Source: Kiloniellaceae bacterium
Lineage (GTDB): Bacteria; Pseudomonadota; Alphaproteobacteria; Kiloniellales; J153
DNA: 64,000 bases
Assembly: GCA_021776095.1 (NCBI GenBank)
Contig: JAJFGO010000076.1
Span: forward strand, 1-64,000
Reading direction: 5' to 3'
Part shown: piece after piece, positions 40,790-50,008 of the stretch
Numbering within the stretch: position 1 is the stretch's first letter
Layout: every line of letters begins with the position of its first letter
Position numbers and translations under genes: made by a program
Notes under the pieces: generated by a model
Databases searched by the model: none
Told to the model about the DNA's origin: nothing
What the model saw: the letters and a program-made list of their open reading frames with translations, nothing else

Positions 40790-42754
40790 TCATTTTATGT
40801 TGTTGGGGCCGCTTCCCCTTTTCAATTTCCAGTATCGGTCCCGCAGTGCATTCTCTAGTGCCCTTTGTCCGATGGGCGGTGCGTCCGGATGCTCAGATTG
40901 TAGCCAATCCCGTATTACCCTTGCTTGGGCAGCAAGGCTCGTTTCCAACGTGCCGAGACTTGCCCGTCGTTCCAATTCCTTTATCGCGAAATGTGATGCC
41001 TTCGGGCGACCCGGCAGTCCGGTGTGGTAAGGGTCGATTGCCTCAACCGGCTCCTTGCAGGCTTCTAGTTCGTCAAGATTTTGGCGAAATACTCCTAGAT
41101 CGATTTTTCGTGCCCATGCGATAAAGTTCTGCCGTTCGATCCAATGGACGCCATCAACATATTTTGCTCTCAGCTTACCGCCATGGATCGAACCGAGGGC
41201 CAATATCTTGAAACGGTCGAAATCCTCGTGCCCATCGCCCCGATTCGTAACTAGCTTTCTGTGCTTTTTCATGAGGTAACATATGCAATCCTCCAACGTA
41301 TGCGTGGGAGCCTGGAACCAGTCCCTAACCTCCGGTTCTTCTTCTAGGAGCACCGCCATCGGCGTTATGTCGTTGTCTGCCGCGACGCCCTCATGCGTTT
41401 CTTCTTCAGCCGTCATCTTTGCGCGAACGGCGTCCGCGACGGGCAAGCCCTTTTCCAGAGCCCAGCCGAACCACCGGGCGGGCGACTCGATAAATTGCCG
41501 CTCTCCAGCCACCAATATCTCCCGACAAAAAGTCCCACTCAAAATGCTGTTGACCGCCAAATTGTAGGCGTCTGGGAAATGCGACATAAGCTCATCGCTA
41601 GTCTCAAAACCGGGAGGCTTGTAACCGTGCAGTATGAAAAGTGCCTCCGTCAGCGTCCAAGAATCCAACTTCAGCTTGTAATCCAGGGCCGCATCCTCCA
41701 ACGGAAGAAGCGGCAGGGGAGTTCGGATACTCGGAAGGTTTTCTAATGGGTCTGGCCAAATTCCGAGCACCTCGGATCGCTTGAACCGTAGCCGTGTCCA
41801 GAGGGTCTCGGACCCCCAAGTCGTTCTTAGCGGCCCCGCATAGACTTCCCAAGGACCATATTTATCGCCCTCGTGAAGTTCGAGATCGCACCAGTGAACG
41901 GGGTCGATATCGCTGCGCTCTCCGCGCGCGTTCTTGAGGCCGGTTGCCCGCAACCGACCGCTCCGCAGAGTGGCAAGAATAGCGTCTACTAGATCGCCAT
42001 AATCCAAATCACCGAGTGGCCCCCCTTTGGTCGCTGGCCACTCTTTCCATAGACTAAGCGCCACCGTGGTCATTGGTCGCGGTGGAGTCTCTTTTGTCGG
42101 TTCTGGCCAGTACGCCCCGTTATCGCTAGCCCGGCGTACAATGGCCTTGTCGTACGTCCACGCCCAAGCAAGGACTTGCATTGTGTTCCAGTAGGGATCG
42201 ACGAAGGGATCGCCGGCAAGGTTTCTCTTGAGCGGCCCGCGCCAAAATCCTGGGGGCTTCTGTTGCCGTGAATGGCACCAGTGAGAGAAAACTTCGAACG
42301 AGACCCGCAACGCCTCAATGTAGGCACGCACGAAGTCGGAGTCATACCGCTCGATCGGAACCTCCGCAATTGCCGGCCACGGCACCCGCTCTTTCGCCTC
42401 GGACCAAGGTAGTTCGAGAACTGCCGTGCTAAATTCGACACCGCCCTTGAGAGTAACGACTCCTTCGATCTTGACTGCGATGTCACCATCCTGGGTTTTG
42501 TACCTGTAGGGCGCACCAAGGGCTTCGAGGATCTCCCGACGACCAAAGAATTGCCACGCCTCGCGCGACGGATCATCGTCGCCTGGCAGCGATAATCCGA
42601 CTAGGCTCGTCCCGTCATCGCGCTCGAAATCGCCCCGGACCATCGAGGTCCATAATTCCTGCAATATTTCTGAGCGCGAAAATTCGGCTGCATCCGCCGT
42701 CCAGCGGGTGGCGACCTCGCCGAATGTAAGGTGGTCCCAGAACCCTATACCCAT
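40790..42754 (-). CDS. Large uncharacterised island protein, 654 residues
   Basis: I do not recognise a domain in this protein. It is soluble, rich in Trp (about 20) and acidic residues, with no signal peptide or membrane helix. The start at 42754 (MGIGFWDHLTFGEVATRW) has GGGGAG five bases upstream. Two segments resemble each other in style: an N-terminal part with RREILEALGAPYRYKTQDGD and a middle part beginning YKLKLDSWTLTEALFILHGY. The last ~80 residues (GRPKASHFAIKELERRASLG) with LRDRYWKLKRG look like a C-terminal DNA-binding helix cluster known from island and phage proteins. It heads the operon containing AlpA and two winged-helix genes, so a regulatory or replication role is possible. 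Confidence 0.75.
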   Translation of the reverse strand: MGIGFWDHLTFGEVATRWTADAAEFSRSEILQELWTSMVRGDFERDDGTSLVGLSLPGDDDPSREAWQFFGRREILEALGAPYRYKTQDGDIAVKIEGVVTLKGGVEFSTAVLELPWSEAKERVPWPAIAEVPIERYDSDFVRAYIEALRVSFEVFSHWCHSRQQKPPGFWRGPLKRNLAGDPFVDPYWNTMQVLAWAWTYDKAIVRRASDNGAYWPEPTKETPPRPMTTVALSLWKEWPATKGGPLGDLDYGDLVDAILATLRSGRLRATGLKNARGERSDIDPVHWCDLELHEGDKYGPWEVYAGPLRTTWGSETLWTRLRFKRSEVLGIWPDPLENLPSIRTPLPLLPLEDAALDYKLKLDSWTLTEALFILHGYKPPGFETSDELMSHFPDAYNLAVNSILSGTFCREILVAGERQFIESPARWFGWALEKGLPVADAVRAKMTAEEETHEGVAADNDITPMAVLLEEEPEVRDWFQAPTHTLEDCICYLMKKHRKLVTNRGDGHEDFDRFKILALGSIHGGKLRAKYVDGVHWIERQNFIAWARKIDLGVFRQNLDELEACKEPVEAIDPYHTGLPGRPKASHFAIKELERRASLGTLETSLAAQARVIRDWLQSEHPDAPPIGQRALENALRDRYWKLKRGSGPNNIK

Positions 42755-42976
42755 GTTGGCTCCCCTGTGTCGGTGATGCATGTGCAAGAAGCACGTCAGC
42801 CCAGGTGCGGCCTCCTGACCTCACGACGGAATCTTTGAGACCTGGGCAACGACTCCGGGCGCATCAGTGCATTATACGCGCCTAAGTGGCCCTATCTGCG
42901 TCTCAATCGCCTGTCATACGCGCGCACTTGACCCAGTACCGCCGGGCGGGGATGCTGCGCGCGGAGGTAGAATACC

Positions 42977-45127
42977 ATGGCCGGGACGGAAGCCTTTTCT
43001 AGGGTCAAGATCGACGCACAGCTTCGGGACGCGGGATGGGACGTGTCCGATGGCAGGAGCGTCCGTTTTGAGGTGACGCTTGAGGGCGGTAGCCGAGCCG
43101 ACTATGTGCTCGCGAACCGGCACGGGCATTCCATGGCGGTAGTGGAGGCCAAGCGAGCCTCGGTGAACCCCGTCGAGGCCGAAGGCCAAGCCCTGAGGTA
43201 CGCCCAGGCCCTGGGCGTGCCCTTCATCTTCCTCGCGAACGGAGAGGAAGTCTGGTTCTGGGAGCACGATAAGGAGGCCCATCCCCACAAGGTCGCCACT
43301 TTCTTCGCCCAGGAGGACCTGGAGCGGCGGATCGCGTCCTATACAATTCGAGCCGATCCCCTGACCATCCCAATCGACAAGAGAATCGTGGAGCGCCGCT
43401 ACCAGCTCGATTGCATCAACAAGCTCTGCGAGGAGCTGAACCACGGGCGGCGCAAGATGCTGGTCGAAATGGCCACCGGCACCGGCAAGACCCGCACCGC
43501 CGCCGCCCTGATCAAGCGCCTGTTCGAGGCCAACCGGATCACCCGGGTCCTATTCCTGGTGGACCGGATCACCCTGGCCAAACAGACCGAAGACGCCTTC
43601 GCGGAGCATTTGAAGGATTATCCGGCCTATGTGCTCAGGGCCGGTCGCCGCTTTCAGGACGAGAAACGAATCACGATCACGACCCTTCAGAGCATGATCA
43701 ACACATATCGCGGCTACTCCGCCGGCTACTTCGACCTCGTGATCAGCGACGAGTGCCATCGGAGCATCTATGGCAAGTGGTCGGGCGTCCTGAAGCATTT
43801 CGACGGGGCTCAGATCGGCCTGACGGCCACGCCCTGTGTGATCCCGCCCGACGTGATCGATAATCTGCCGGACGATGACGATAAAGGGTTCATCCGGGAT
43901 ACCCTGCGCTTCTTCGAAGTCGATAAGCCGACCTACCGTTACACCCTGAAAGAGGCTATTGGCGAGGGCTACCTAGTCCCCTATCAAATTTACCGAGCCC
44001 TCACCGTTAAGACGGCCGCTACGGGCGGTTTTCCGGTCAAGCGGGACGAGCTGGACTGGTCGGCCATGGACGAGAAGACGAGGGCGGAATTCGAGGAGCT
44101 GTTCGGGGATAAGGACGAGATCACGGTGGACCCGGCGGCCCTAGAGCGTCTTTTCACGATCCCCGAGCGGAACCGCGCGATTGTCCGTGAATACCGGGAG
44201 GTCATCGAGAAAGGCTATGCCGGAAGGGATGACGTAAAGCGATATCCGCAGGACGGCAAAGCCATTGTGTTCGCGGTCAATAAGCGTCATGCCGAAACCT
44301 TGGCCCATATGTTCGACCAGGAATTTGCCCACAAGAAGCCATTGCCCGAAGTGCGCTATGCCGACTTCGTGGTCTCGGGTCTTGGCCAGGAGGATACCCT
44401 CGACGGAGCAACCAAAATTAGCCGGTTCAAGAAGGAGGCGTTTCCGCAAATCATAGTATCCGTGAACATGCTGGATACCGGCTTCGACTGCCCCGAGGTG
44501 GTCAACCTCGTCATGGCCCGCTTCACCAAGTCGGCAATCATGTACCAGCAGATGAGGGGCCGGGGCACCCGCAAGGCGGACCACATCAAGAAGACTGGCT
44601 TCACGATGTTCGACTTTGTTGGGGTCGCCGATTTTCACCAGGACGATGAGGCAGGTGAAGGTGGGTTTGTCATTCCGCCCAAACCACCAGAGGAACCCAA
44701 AAAGCCAAGGTCTCTCCTTGTTCTAGATGTTCACGACCGTATCGACCCAACCACGCGAGGCTGGGTGACCATCGATGCGGACGGCAATGAGATACGCACC
44801 GAGGTTGGCGAAGCGCGGGCCTTAGAACTGGGGATGCGATTCGAGGCCTGGCTCCTGGACCAGGAGAGGTTATCCGCAGATCAGGAACGCTTGCTCAATA
44901 TGATCGGGGAGCAGATCAAAGCCAACGCCACCTCCTGGGAGAGCTTTGAGCTGCATCATCTCGTCAATCCGCCCTTTAGCTTCAGGGGCGGGCTGGACCG
45001 GGCGATCAGGGTCTTCGGTGGGCGAGAGAGGCTTGAGGATGTTTTGGGTAGTCTGAACGCTGTGGTCTTCGCCCAGACCGAAGCGCGAGGGGAATCAACT
45101 ATTGTCCCCAATCCAGCGGCAAATTAA
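42977..45127 (+). CDS. hsdR: Type I restriction endonuclease, R subunit
   Basis: A 716-residue motor-nuclease that translocates DNA and cuts it at a distance when its target is unmethylated. The N-terminal nuclease domain has Asp42 (SRADYVLA) and VVEAKR (Glu57, Lys59). The helicase part has Walker A EMATGTGKTRTAAA (~164-177), DECHRS as the DEAD box and QMRGRGTRKADH as motif VI. It is shorter than EcoKI HsdR and belongs to the EcoEI/HsdR_C-type branch. GGAGG precedes the ATG. It is the first gene of the operon hsdR-nuclease-hsdM-hsdS. Confidence 0.94.
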   Translation: MAGTEAFSRVKIDAQLRDAGWDVSDGRSVRFEVTLEGGSRADYVLANRHGHSMAVVEAKRASVNPVEAEGQALRYAQALGVPFIFLANGEEVWFWEHDKEAHPHKVATFFAQEDLERRIASYTIRADPLTIPIDKRIVERRYQLDCINKLCEELNHGRRKMLVEMATGTGKTRTAAALIKRLFEANRITRVLFLVDRITLAKQTEDAFAEHLKDYPAYVLRAGRRFQDEKRITITTLQSMINTYRGYSAGYFDLVISDECHRSIYGKWSGVLKHFDGAQIGLTATPCVIPPDVIDNLPDDDDKGFIRDTLRFFEVDKPTYRYTLKEAIGEGYLVPYQIYRALTVKTAATGGFPVKRDELDWSAMDEKTRAEFEELFGDKDEITVDPAALERLFTIPERNRAIVREYREVIEKGYAGRDDVKRYPQDGKAIVFAVNKRHAETLAHMFDQEFAHKKPLPEVRYADFVVSGLGQEDTLDGATKISRFKKEAFPQIIVSVNMLDTGFDCPEVVNLVMARFTKSAIMYQQMRGRGTRKADHIKKTGFTMFDFVGVADFHQDDEAGEGGFVIPPKPPEEPKKPRSLLVLDVHDRIDPTTRGWVTIDADGNEIRTEVGEARALELGMRFEAWLLDQERLSADQERLLNMIGEQIKANATSWESFELHHLVNPPFSFRGGLDRAIRVFGGRERLEDVLGSLNAVVFAQTEARGESTIVPNPAAN

Positions 45128-45139
45128 GGGGGATTTGCC

Positions 45140-46201
45140 ATGACACGTCTATGGAGGATCGAGGAGGACCGTCTAGCCGAAATCGCCATTCACTCGCCAA
45201 AGAATGAAGCGACAATCGAGGATTGGGTGGCCAAGGACCCGTCGATCCTGGGGCTGAACCTCCTTATCATCGCGCGCCAGCATCCGACCGATTTCGGAGG
45301 CAGGATCGACTTGCTTGGGATCGACCAGGATGGCGATCTAACCCTCATTGAGGCGAAGCGGGACCGCACTCCTCGGGATGTAATCGCGCAAGTTCTAGAT
45401 TACGGGAGCTGGGTACGCGGGCTTTCAACGCCGAAGGTTCATTCAATAGCTCACGCCTATCTAGACAAACCGCTTTCCGAGGCCTTCCACGGACGCTTTG
45501 GGCAGACCATTCCGGAGACACTCAATGCAGCTCACAATCTGCTCATTGTCGCGGGGAGTTTCGATCCTTCTTCCAAACGCATCGTCGAATATCTCGCCGA
45601 AGCGCATGGCCTGAGCATAAACACTGCGTTTTTTACATACTTCAGAGAGGGAGAAAGGGAATACCTTGCCGCTGATTTTTTGCTGGACCAGCAACAGGTT
45701 GTTGAGCGCTCCGAGGCCAAGACAAAGGCGCCCTGGACAGGATTCTACTATGTGAACGCTGGGCATGATCCCGGGGTCCGCGACTGGGAAGATATGCGGC
45801 AATACGGCTTCGTTGCTGCTGGTTATGGGCGTTTCTATTCCATGCGTCTGAACCAGCTCTCCCCCGGCAACCCCATCTTTGTCTATCAGAAGGGCGCTGG
45901 CTATATCGGGCATGGCATCGTCACAGGCGAGGCTGTATTGGCCAAAGAATTCGTAACTGCGGATGGCCATCCTCTTACTGAGGTCGAGCTTCGATCACCA
46001 GGAATATTGCATGATCCAGATGACTCAGAGTTAGCCGATTACGTTGTCGGTGTGGAGTGGAAGAAGACGTTCCCAGTAGTGGACGGTAAATGGTTTGAAG
46101 GCGGCTTTGCTAATCAGAATGTCGTCTGTAAGTTGCGGCACCCAGCCACGCTTGATTTCCTGACCAAGGTCTTCGAGGTCGATATACCCCTCGGCTCTTA
46201 A
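45140..46201 (+). CDS. NucS/DUF91-like nuclease with C-terminal PUA-like domain
   Basis: A 353-residue protein made of two parts. Residues ~1-120 match the RecB-like nuclease core of NucS/DUF91 proteins: the Asp in GGRIDLLGIDQDG and GDLTLIEAKRDRTPRDVIAQ (Glu-x-Lys), followed by a conserved Gln/Tyr helix. Residues ~195-340 look like an EVE/PUA-like domain (GFYYVNAGHDPGVRDWEDMR and NPIFVYQKGAGYIGHGIV), the fold that reads modified bases. A nuclease coupled to a base-reader suggests modification-dependent cutting or guarding of the host. It lies between hsdR and hsdM with 12- and 20-bp spacers, so it belongs to the operon. The function is inferred. Confidence 0.8.
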   Translation: MTRLWRIEEDRLAEIAIHSPKNEATIEDWVAKDPSILGLNLLIIARQHPTDFGGRIDLLGIDQDGDLTLIEAKRDRTPRDVIAQVLDYGSWVRGLSTPKVHSIAHAYLDKPLSEAFHGRFGQTIPETLNAAHNLLIVAGSFDPSSKRIVEYLAEAHGLSINTAFFTYFREGEREYLAADFLLDQQQVVERSEAKTKAPWTGFYYVNAGHDPGVRDWEDMRQYGFVAAGYGRFYSMRLNQLSPGNPIFVYQKGAGYIGHGIVTGEAVLAKEFVTADGHPLTEVELRSPGILHDPDDSELADYVVGVEWKKTFPVVDGKWFEGGFANQNVVCKLRHPATLDFLTKVFEVDIPLGS

Positions 46202-46221
46202 CGCAAGAAGGTAACTCTCGA

Positions 46222-47847
46222 ATGCCCATGACCTCAGAAATGCGCCGAGGTGTCGAGCAAATACGCGACTACCTCTATGGCGGCGGATACCCCGACCCGG
46301 TGAGCAATGCCGAGCAGCTTTCGTTCCTGTTCTTCTTCTATCTGATTGAGGGGATCGACCGGGACAACGCCCTGCGGGCGCACGCCACCAAACGGGAGTT
46401 CAGGAGCATCTTCGCGGGCGAGTGGAGGCTCAAGAACCCGTTGAATGCCCCCACAGAGGGTGTCAAGGCGATCCCCGGCGACCGGCTGCGCTGGAGCCAG
46501 TGGGCCAACGCCATGTCTGGTGAGAACCTAGTCCGCTTCGTTCGCGACGAAGTCTTCGCGTTCTACGAGGAGGTGGCGCGGAAGTCCGCCGTCAACTTCA
46601 TGGACGGGTCGCGCCTCGGCATCGACGATCCCACGGTCCTGACCCAGGTGGTCACCCTCATCGACGGCCTTCGCCTAGAACAGGCCGACTCGGACAGCAA
46701 GGGGGACCTCTTCGAGCATGTGCTGAAGCAGATCAAACAGGCGGGCGAGTTGGGCCAGTTCCGGACCCCCCGGCACGTTATCCGGGCTATCGTCGAGATG
46801 CTGGACCCCAAGATTGGCGAGACCATCTACGACCCCGCTGCGGGCACCGCGGGCTTCCTGGTAGCCGCATACAACCACATCCGCCTCGCCAACTCCTCCC
46901 CGCACGGAATCGAGGAGGTCGAGGCCGATGGAAAGGTGATTACCAGGGGGCACGGTGACCGGCTGTCGGCGGCGCAATTCGAGACGCTGGCGAACGGCAC
47001 CTTTTACGGCAACGACGTGGACCCCAAGATGGTTCACCTCGCCACCATGAATCTGTTCCTGCGGGGACTGGCCAACGTCCGCATCCGGAAACGCAACGCG
47101 CTCACCACCGCACTTGATCGTCAGCAAAAGGGCGATCTGGGGCTGCCTCTGGACGGCTTCGACGTGATCCTCGCCAATCCGCCCTTCAGCGGCAAGCTCG
47201 ACAAGGATCGCATCGTCGATGACGTGAAGGTCGGCACCACGACCGCGACCGAGCTTCTGTTCCTCAAATACATGATGGAAAACCTGAGGCCGGGCGGACG
47301 CTGCGGCGTGATCGTGCCTGAGGGCGTGCTCTTCGGCTCCACCGGCGCGCATAAGGAACTACGCCGCCAGCTCATCGAAAACCACTCCGTAGAAGCCGTC
47401 CTGTCCCTGCCTGGGGGCGTGTTCCAGCCCTACTCAGGGGTCAAGACCTCGGTCCTCCTATTCCGAAAGGGTGGCGCGACAGAGCGGGTCATGTTCCTCC
47501 ACGCAGACAACGACGGCTACAAGCTAGACGCCAACCACGACACGCCCATCGAGGCGGACGACCTACCGGGCCTGGTAGCCGCTTACGGCAGCCAAGAGGA
47601 CCGCTGGGAGTACTGGACAGACCGCGACGAAACCGCCGAGTGGACCGAAAAGTGGTGGTTCGCTGAGGCTGGGCAGCTTCGGGCCGACGACTTCAACCTG
47701 TCGGCGGGGCGCTACCGGCCCATGAGCCAAACCCAGGTGGACCACCAGAACCCCATGGAGTTGCTGGACGAACTAAAGGCCATCGAGACCGAGATCAAGG
47801 AAGAGCTTGACGCCCTGACGGATTGCTTGAGGGAGGTGCGGGCTTGA
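46222..47847 (+). CDS. hsdM: Type I restriction-modification system, methyltransferase subunit
   Basis: A 541-residue N6-adenine methyltransferase. The N-terminal HsdM_N domain (~1-150) is followed by AdoMet motif I, YDPAAGTAGFLVAAYNHI, and the catalytic NPPF in DVILANPPFSG. With HsdS it methylates the target and, together with HsdR, forms the restriction complex. The ATG at 46222 is used; a second ATG is at 46228. The stop codon TGA overlaps the TTG start of hsdS. Confidence 0.95.
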   Translation: MPMTSEMRRGVEQIRDYLYGGGYPDPVSNAEQLSFLFFFYLIEGIDRDNALRAHATKREFRSIFAGEWRLKNPLNAPTEGVKAIPGDRLRWSQWANAMSGENLVRFVRDEVFAFYEEVARKSAVNFMDGSRLGIDDPTVLTQVVTLIDGLRLEQADSDSKGDLFEHVLKQIKQAGELGQFRTPRHVIRAIVEMLDPKIGETIYDPAAGTAGFLVAAYNHIRLANSSPHGIEEVEADGKVITRGHGDRLSAAQFETLANGTFYGNDVDPKMVHLATMNLFLRGLANVRIRKRNALTTALDRQQKGDLGLPLDGFDVILANPPFSGKLDKDRIVDDVKVGTTTATELLFLKYMMENLRPGGRCGVIVPEGVLFGSTGAHKELRRQLIENHSVEAVLSLPGGVFQPYSGVKTSVLLFRKGGATERVMFLHADNDGYKLDANHDTPIEADDLPGLVAAYGSQEDRWEYWTDRDETAEWTEKWWFAEAGQLRADDFNLSAGRYRPMSQTQVDHQNPMELLDELKAIETEIKEELDALTDCLREVRA

Positions 47848-48983
47848 ACCAAACCGTGCGTCTCGGAGAGGTTGCCCAGATTGTTTCCGGTCAATCTCCA
47901 CCCGGCACGACGTACAACGAGCGGGGTGTAGGGCTTCCTTTCTTTCAGGGCAAAGCGGAGTTCGGCCAGGTCAATCCGGTTGCTAAGAAGTGGTGCACGG
48001 CGCCGGTTAAGACCGCTGACGTTGGTGACATCCTTATCTCTGTACGGGCGCCCGTAGGTCCAACGAACGTAGCCGACCAGAGGTGTTGTATTGGTCGGGG
48101 GCTTGCGGCGATACGGCCTGATCACTCCAAGGCCGATAGAGACTACATTCATTGGGCAATCAGGTGGGCAGAGCCAAGACTCGTACAAAAGGGCCAGGGA
48201 AGTACATTTTCCGCAATTAACCGAAAGGACCTCCAATCACTTGAATTGCCTCTCCCGCCCCTCTCCGAGCAGCGCCGCATCGTTGATATCCTAAACCGTG
48301 CAAACGGCATCCGCCGGTTACGTCGGGAGGCCCAGAAGAAGGCTCGACAGATCATCCCGGCGTTGTTCGTGGAGATGTTCGGGGACCCGCAAAGGAACCC
48401 CAAGGGGTGGCCGGTTGGTCGCTTGGTTGAGCTTGTGTCTTTCGTAAGTGGTGCTACTCCGTCGAAACAGGAACCACGGTTCTGGGGAGGGGATGTTGCC
48501 TGGGTATCAGCCAAGGATATGAAGGCACCCCTGATTTCATCCTCTACCGACCGGATTACTGCTGAGGCTTTGGCCGACACGAACATTAAGCTGATCCCCG
48601 TAGACAGCATCTTAGTGGTGGTCCGGGGTCTAATCCTGGCTCATACTGTGCCCATTGCCGTAAGCAAGGCACCGCTCACCATCAACCAAGATTTGAAGGC
48701 GCTACTGCCAACGTCATCTTTGCAGACAGAGTACCTTCGCTGGGCAATGCAGATGATGCACGGCTACCTGCTTTCACAGGTTTCAACGGCAGCTCACGGA
48801 ACGAAAAAGCTGGACTTGGATCGGCTCAAGTCCTTGGCAATACCCCTGCCATCCATCTCCCTCCAGCAAGCCTTCGCCTTCCGCGTTGCCGACATCCAGG
48901 CCATGATCGCCCAGCAGGATCGCATGGCCACTACGAGCGAGCGACTGGTGAACTCTTTGATGGCGGAGGTGTTTGAGAGTTGA
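47844..48983 (+). CDS. hsdS: Type I restriction-modification system, specificity subunit
   Basis: A 379-residue protein with two target-recognition domains (about residues 1-135 and 180-330), each followed by a conserved helical spacer: LPLPPLSEQRRIVDILNRAN in the middle and IPLPSISLQQAFAFRVADIQ at the end. The two domains read the two halves of a bipartite site. The TTG start at 47844 overlaps the hsdM stop codon (TTGA), with GGAGG seven bases upstream; an earlier TTG at 47823 is possible. The gene is intact. Confidence 0.93.
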   Translation: MNQTVRLGEVAQIVSGQSPPGTTYNERGVGLPFFQGKAEFGQVNPVAKKWCTAPVKTADVGDILISVRAPVGPTNVADQRCCIGRGLAAIRPDHSKADRDYIHWAIRWAEPRLVQKGQGSTFSAINRKDLQSLELPLPPLSEQRRIVDILNRANGIRRLRREAQKKARQIIPALFVEMFGDPQRNPKGWPVGRLVELVSFVSGATPSKQEPRFWGGDVAWVSAKDMKAPLISSSTDRITAEALADTNIKLIPVDSILVVVRGLILAHTVPIAVSKAPLTINQDLKALLPTSSLQTEYLRWAMQMMHGYLLSQVSTAAHGTKKLDLDRLKSLAIPLPSISLQQAFAFRVADIQAMIAQQDRMATTSERLVNSLMAEVFES

Positions 48984-49099
48984 GGTTTGTTTGCGGTGAC
49001 TTGTGCGTTCGTCAATTCCCTCGCTCTTAGGCGAAAGAATGGACGGTGCAGAGGCGGTAGCGTCCACTGAGCGACGGACGCGACGACGGAGAACACTCG

Positions 49100-50008
49100 A
49101 TGACCTATGCAGTCTGGTGCCCATTCAAAGTTGCGCCCACCAGAGAAATCAAGGAGGCGGCCTCTACCATCGAAGTTTGTGGGTATCCCGCCTCGATGGA
49201 AAGGAATATGGGATATCATGTGTTGGTCATCAGAGGTATCCCATCCGACAGCGACGCCTTCGAACTCATCAATAAGCTACCTTGGAGTTTGCGCTGGGCG
49301 TCGCTCCAAACTGATATCGGAGTAGATGTTATTGAGACGGTGGATAAACTCACTCGGTTTGACGAACCTGAAAAGGCCGGCAAGCGGATGGGCTTCGATC
49401 ATGCGGTGGACGGAGTATTTCAGGGCAACATGATCTGTGCCTTTCCTGAGGACCAGAGCATAAAGAAGGTAACAGCTGGTGGAGTCGGCATTATGATGAG
49501 TGCACCGGCCGAACCATTTGTGGCCGCTGTTGGCGAGGGCGTCGAAGTCATAGAACCTAGCGCCGTCGATAGCAGACTAAAACTGGCAACTGAACTGTTC
49601 TGCATGTCTGAATTCGAATGGTCGCCACAAGCGAAGTTCTTGTCCTTGTGTATCGCATTGGAAGTAGCTTCCACGAGAGCGAAGGTTGCCAACAATGTGG
49701 TGGAACAGCTCGATGAGTGGATAGCCATCGCGAAATCCAGCCTTGATTCGGACATTCGGGACCTTGCGGGACGGTTAAACCATCTAAAGCGCATGTCCCA
49801 TCGTCAATCCGTCAGAGCTTTCGTAAAAAGAGCACTTGTCGCCGATAGCAACACGCAGGCCGAAGAGGTTTCAGCAGAAGCTCTCCACCTGTATGACAAG
49901 CGCGGCAGCCTAGTTCATGGTGGACAACTTGAGGTGGGGCAAGAGGCCCCCAGGCTCAAGGAGATTGTGCGCATGACCCTCCTATCCGCCATCCGGAATG
50001 GCCTCTGA
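49100..50008 (+). CDS. HEPN-domain (Apea-like) hypothetical protein
   Basis: A 302-residue protein. The C-terminal ~120 residues are helical and end with YDKRGSLVHGGQLE, where Arg268 and His273 form the R-x4-H motif of HEPN RNases, in a setting like the Apea-like HEPN families. The N-terminal ~170 residues are a mixed alpha/beta domain without a clear match. HEPN proteins often act as RNA-cutting effectors in abortive infection. It follows hsdS by about 115 bp in the same direction, and could be part of the restriction operon or its own unit. GGAGA is present before the ATG. Confidence 0.75.
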   Translation: MTYAVWCPFKVAPTREIKEAASTIEVCGYPASMERNMGYHVLVIRGIPSDSDAFELINKLPWSLRWASLQTDIGVDVIETVDKLTRFDEPEKAGKRMGFDHAVDGVFQGNMICAFPEDQSIKKVTAGGVGIMMSAPAEPFVAAVGEGVEVIEPSAVDSRLKLATELFCMSEFEWSPQAKFLSLCIALEVASTRAKVANNVVEQLDEWIAIAKSSLDSDIRDLAGRLNHLKRMSHRQSVRAFVKRALVADSNTQAEEVSAEALHLYDKRGSLVHGGQLEVGQEAPRLKEIVRMTLLSAIRNGL

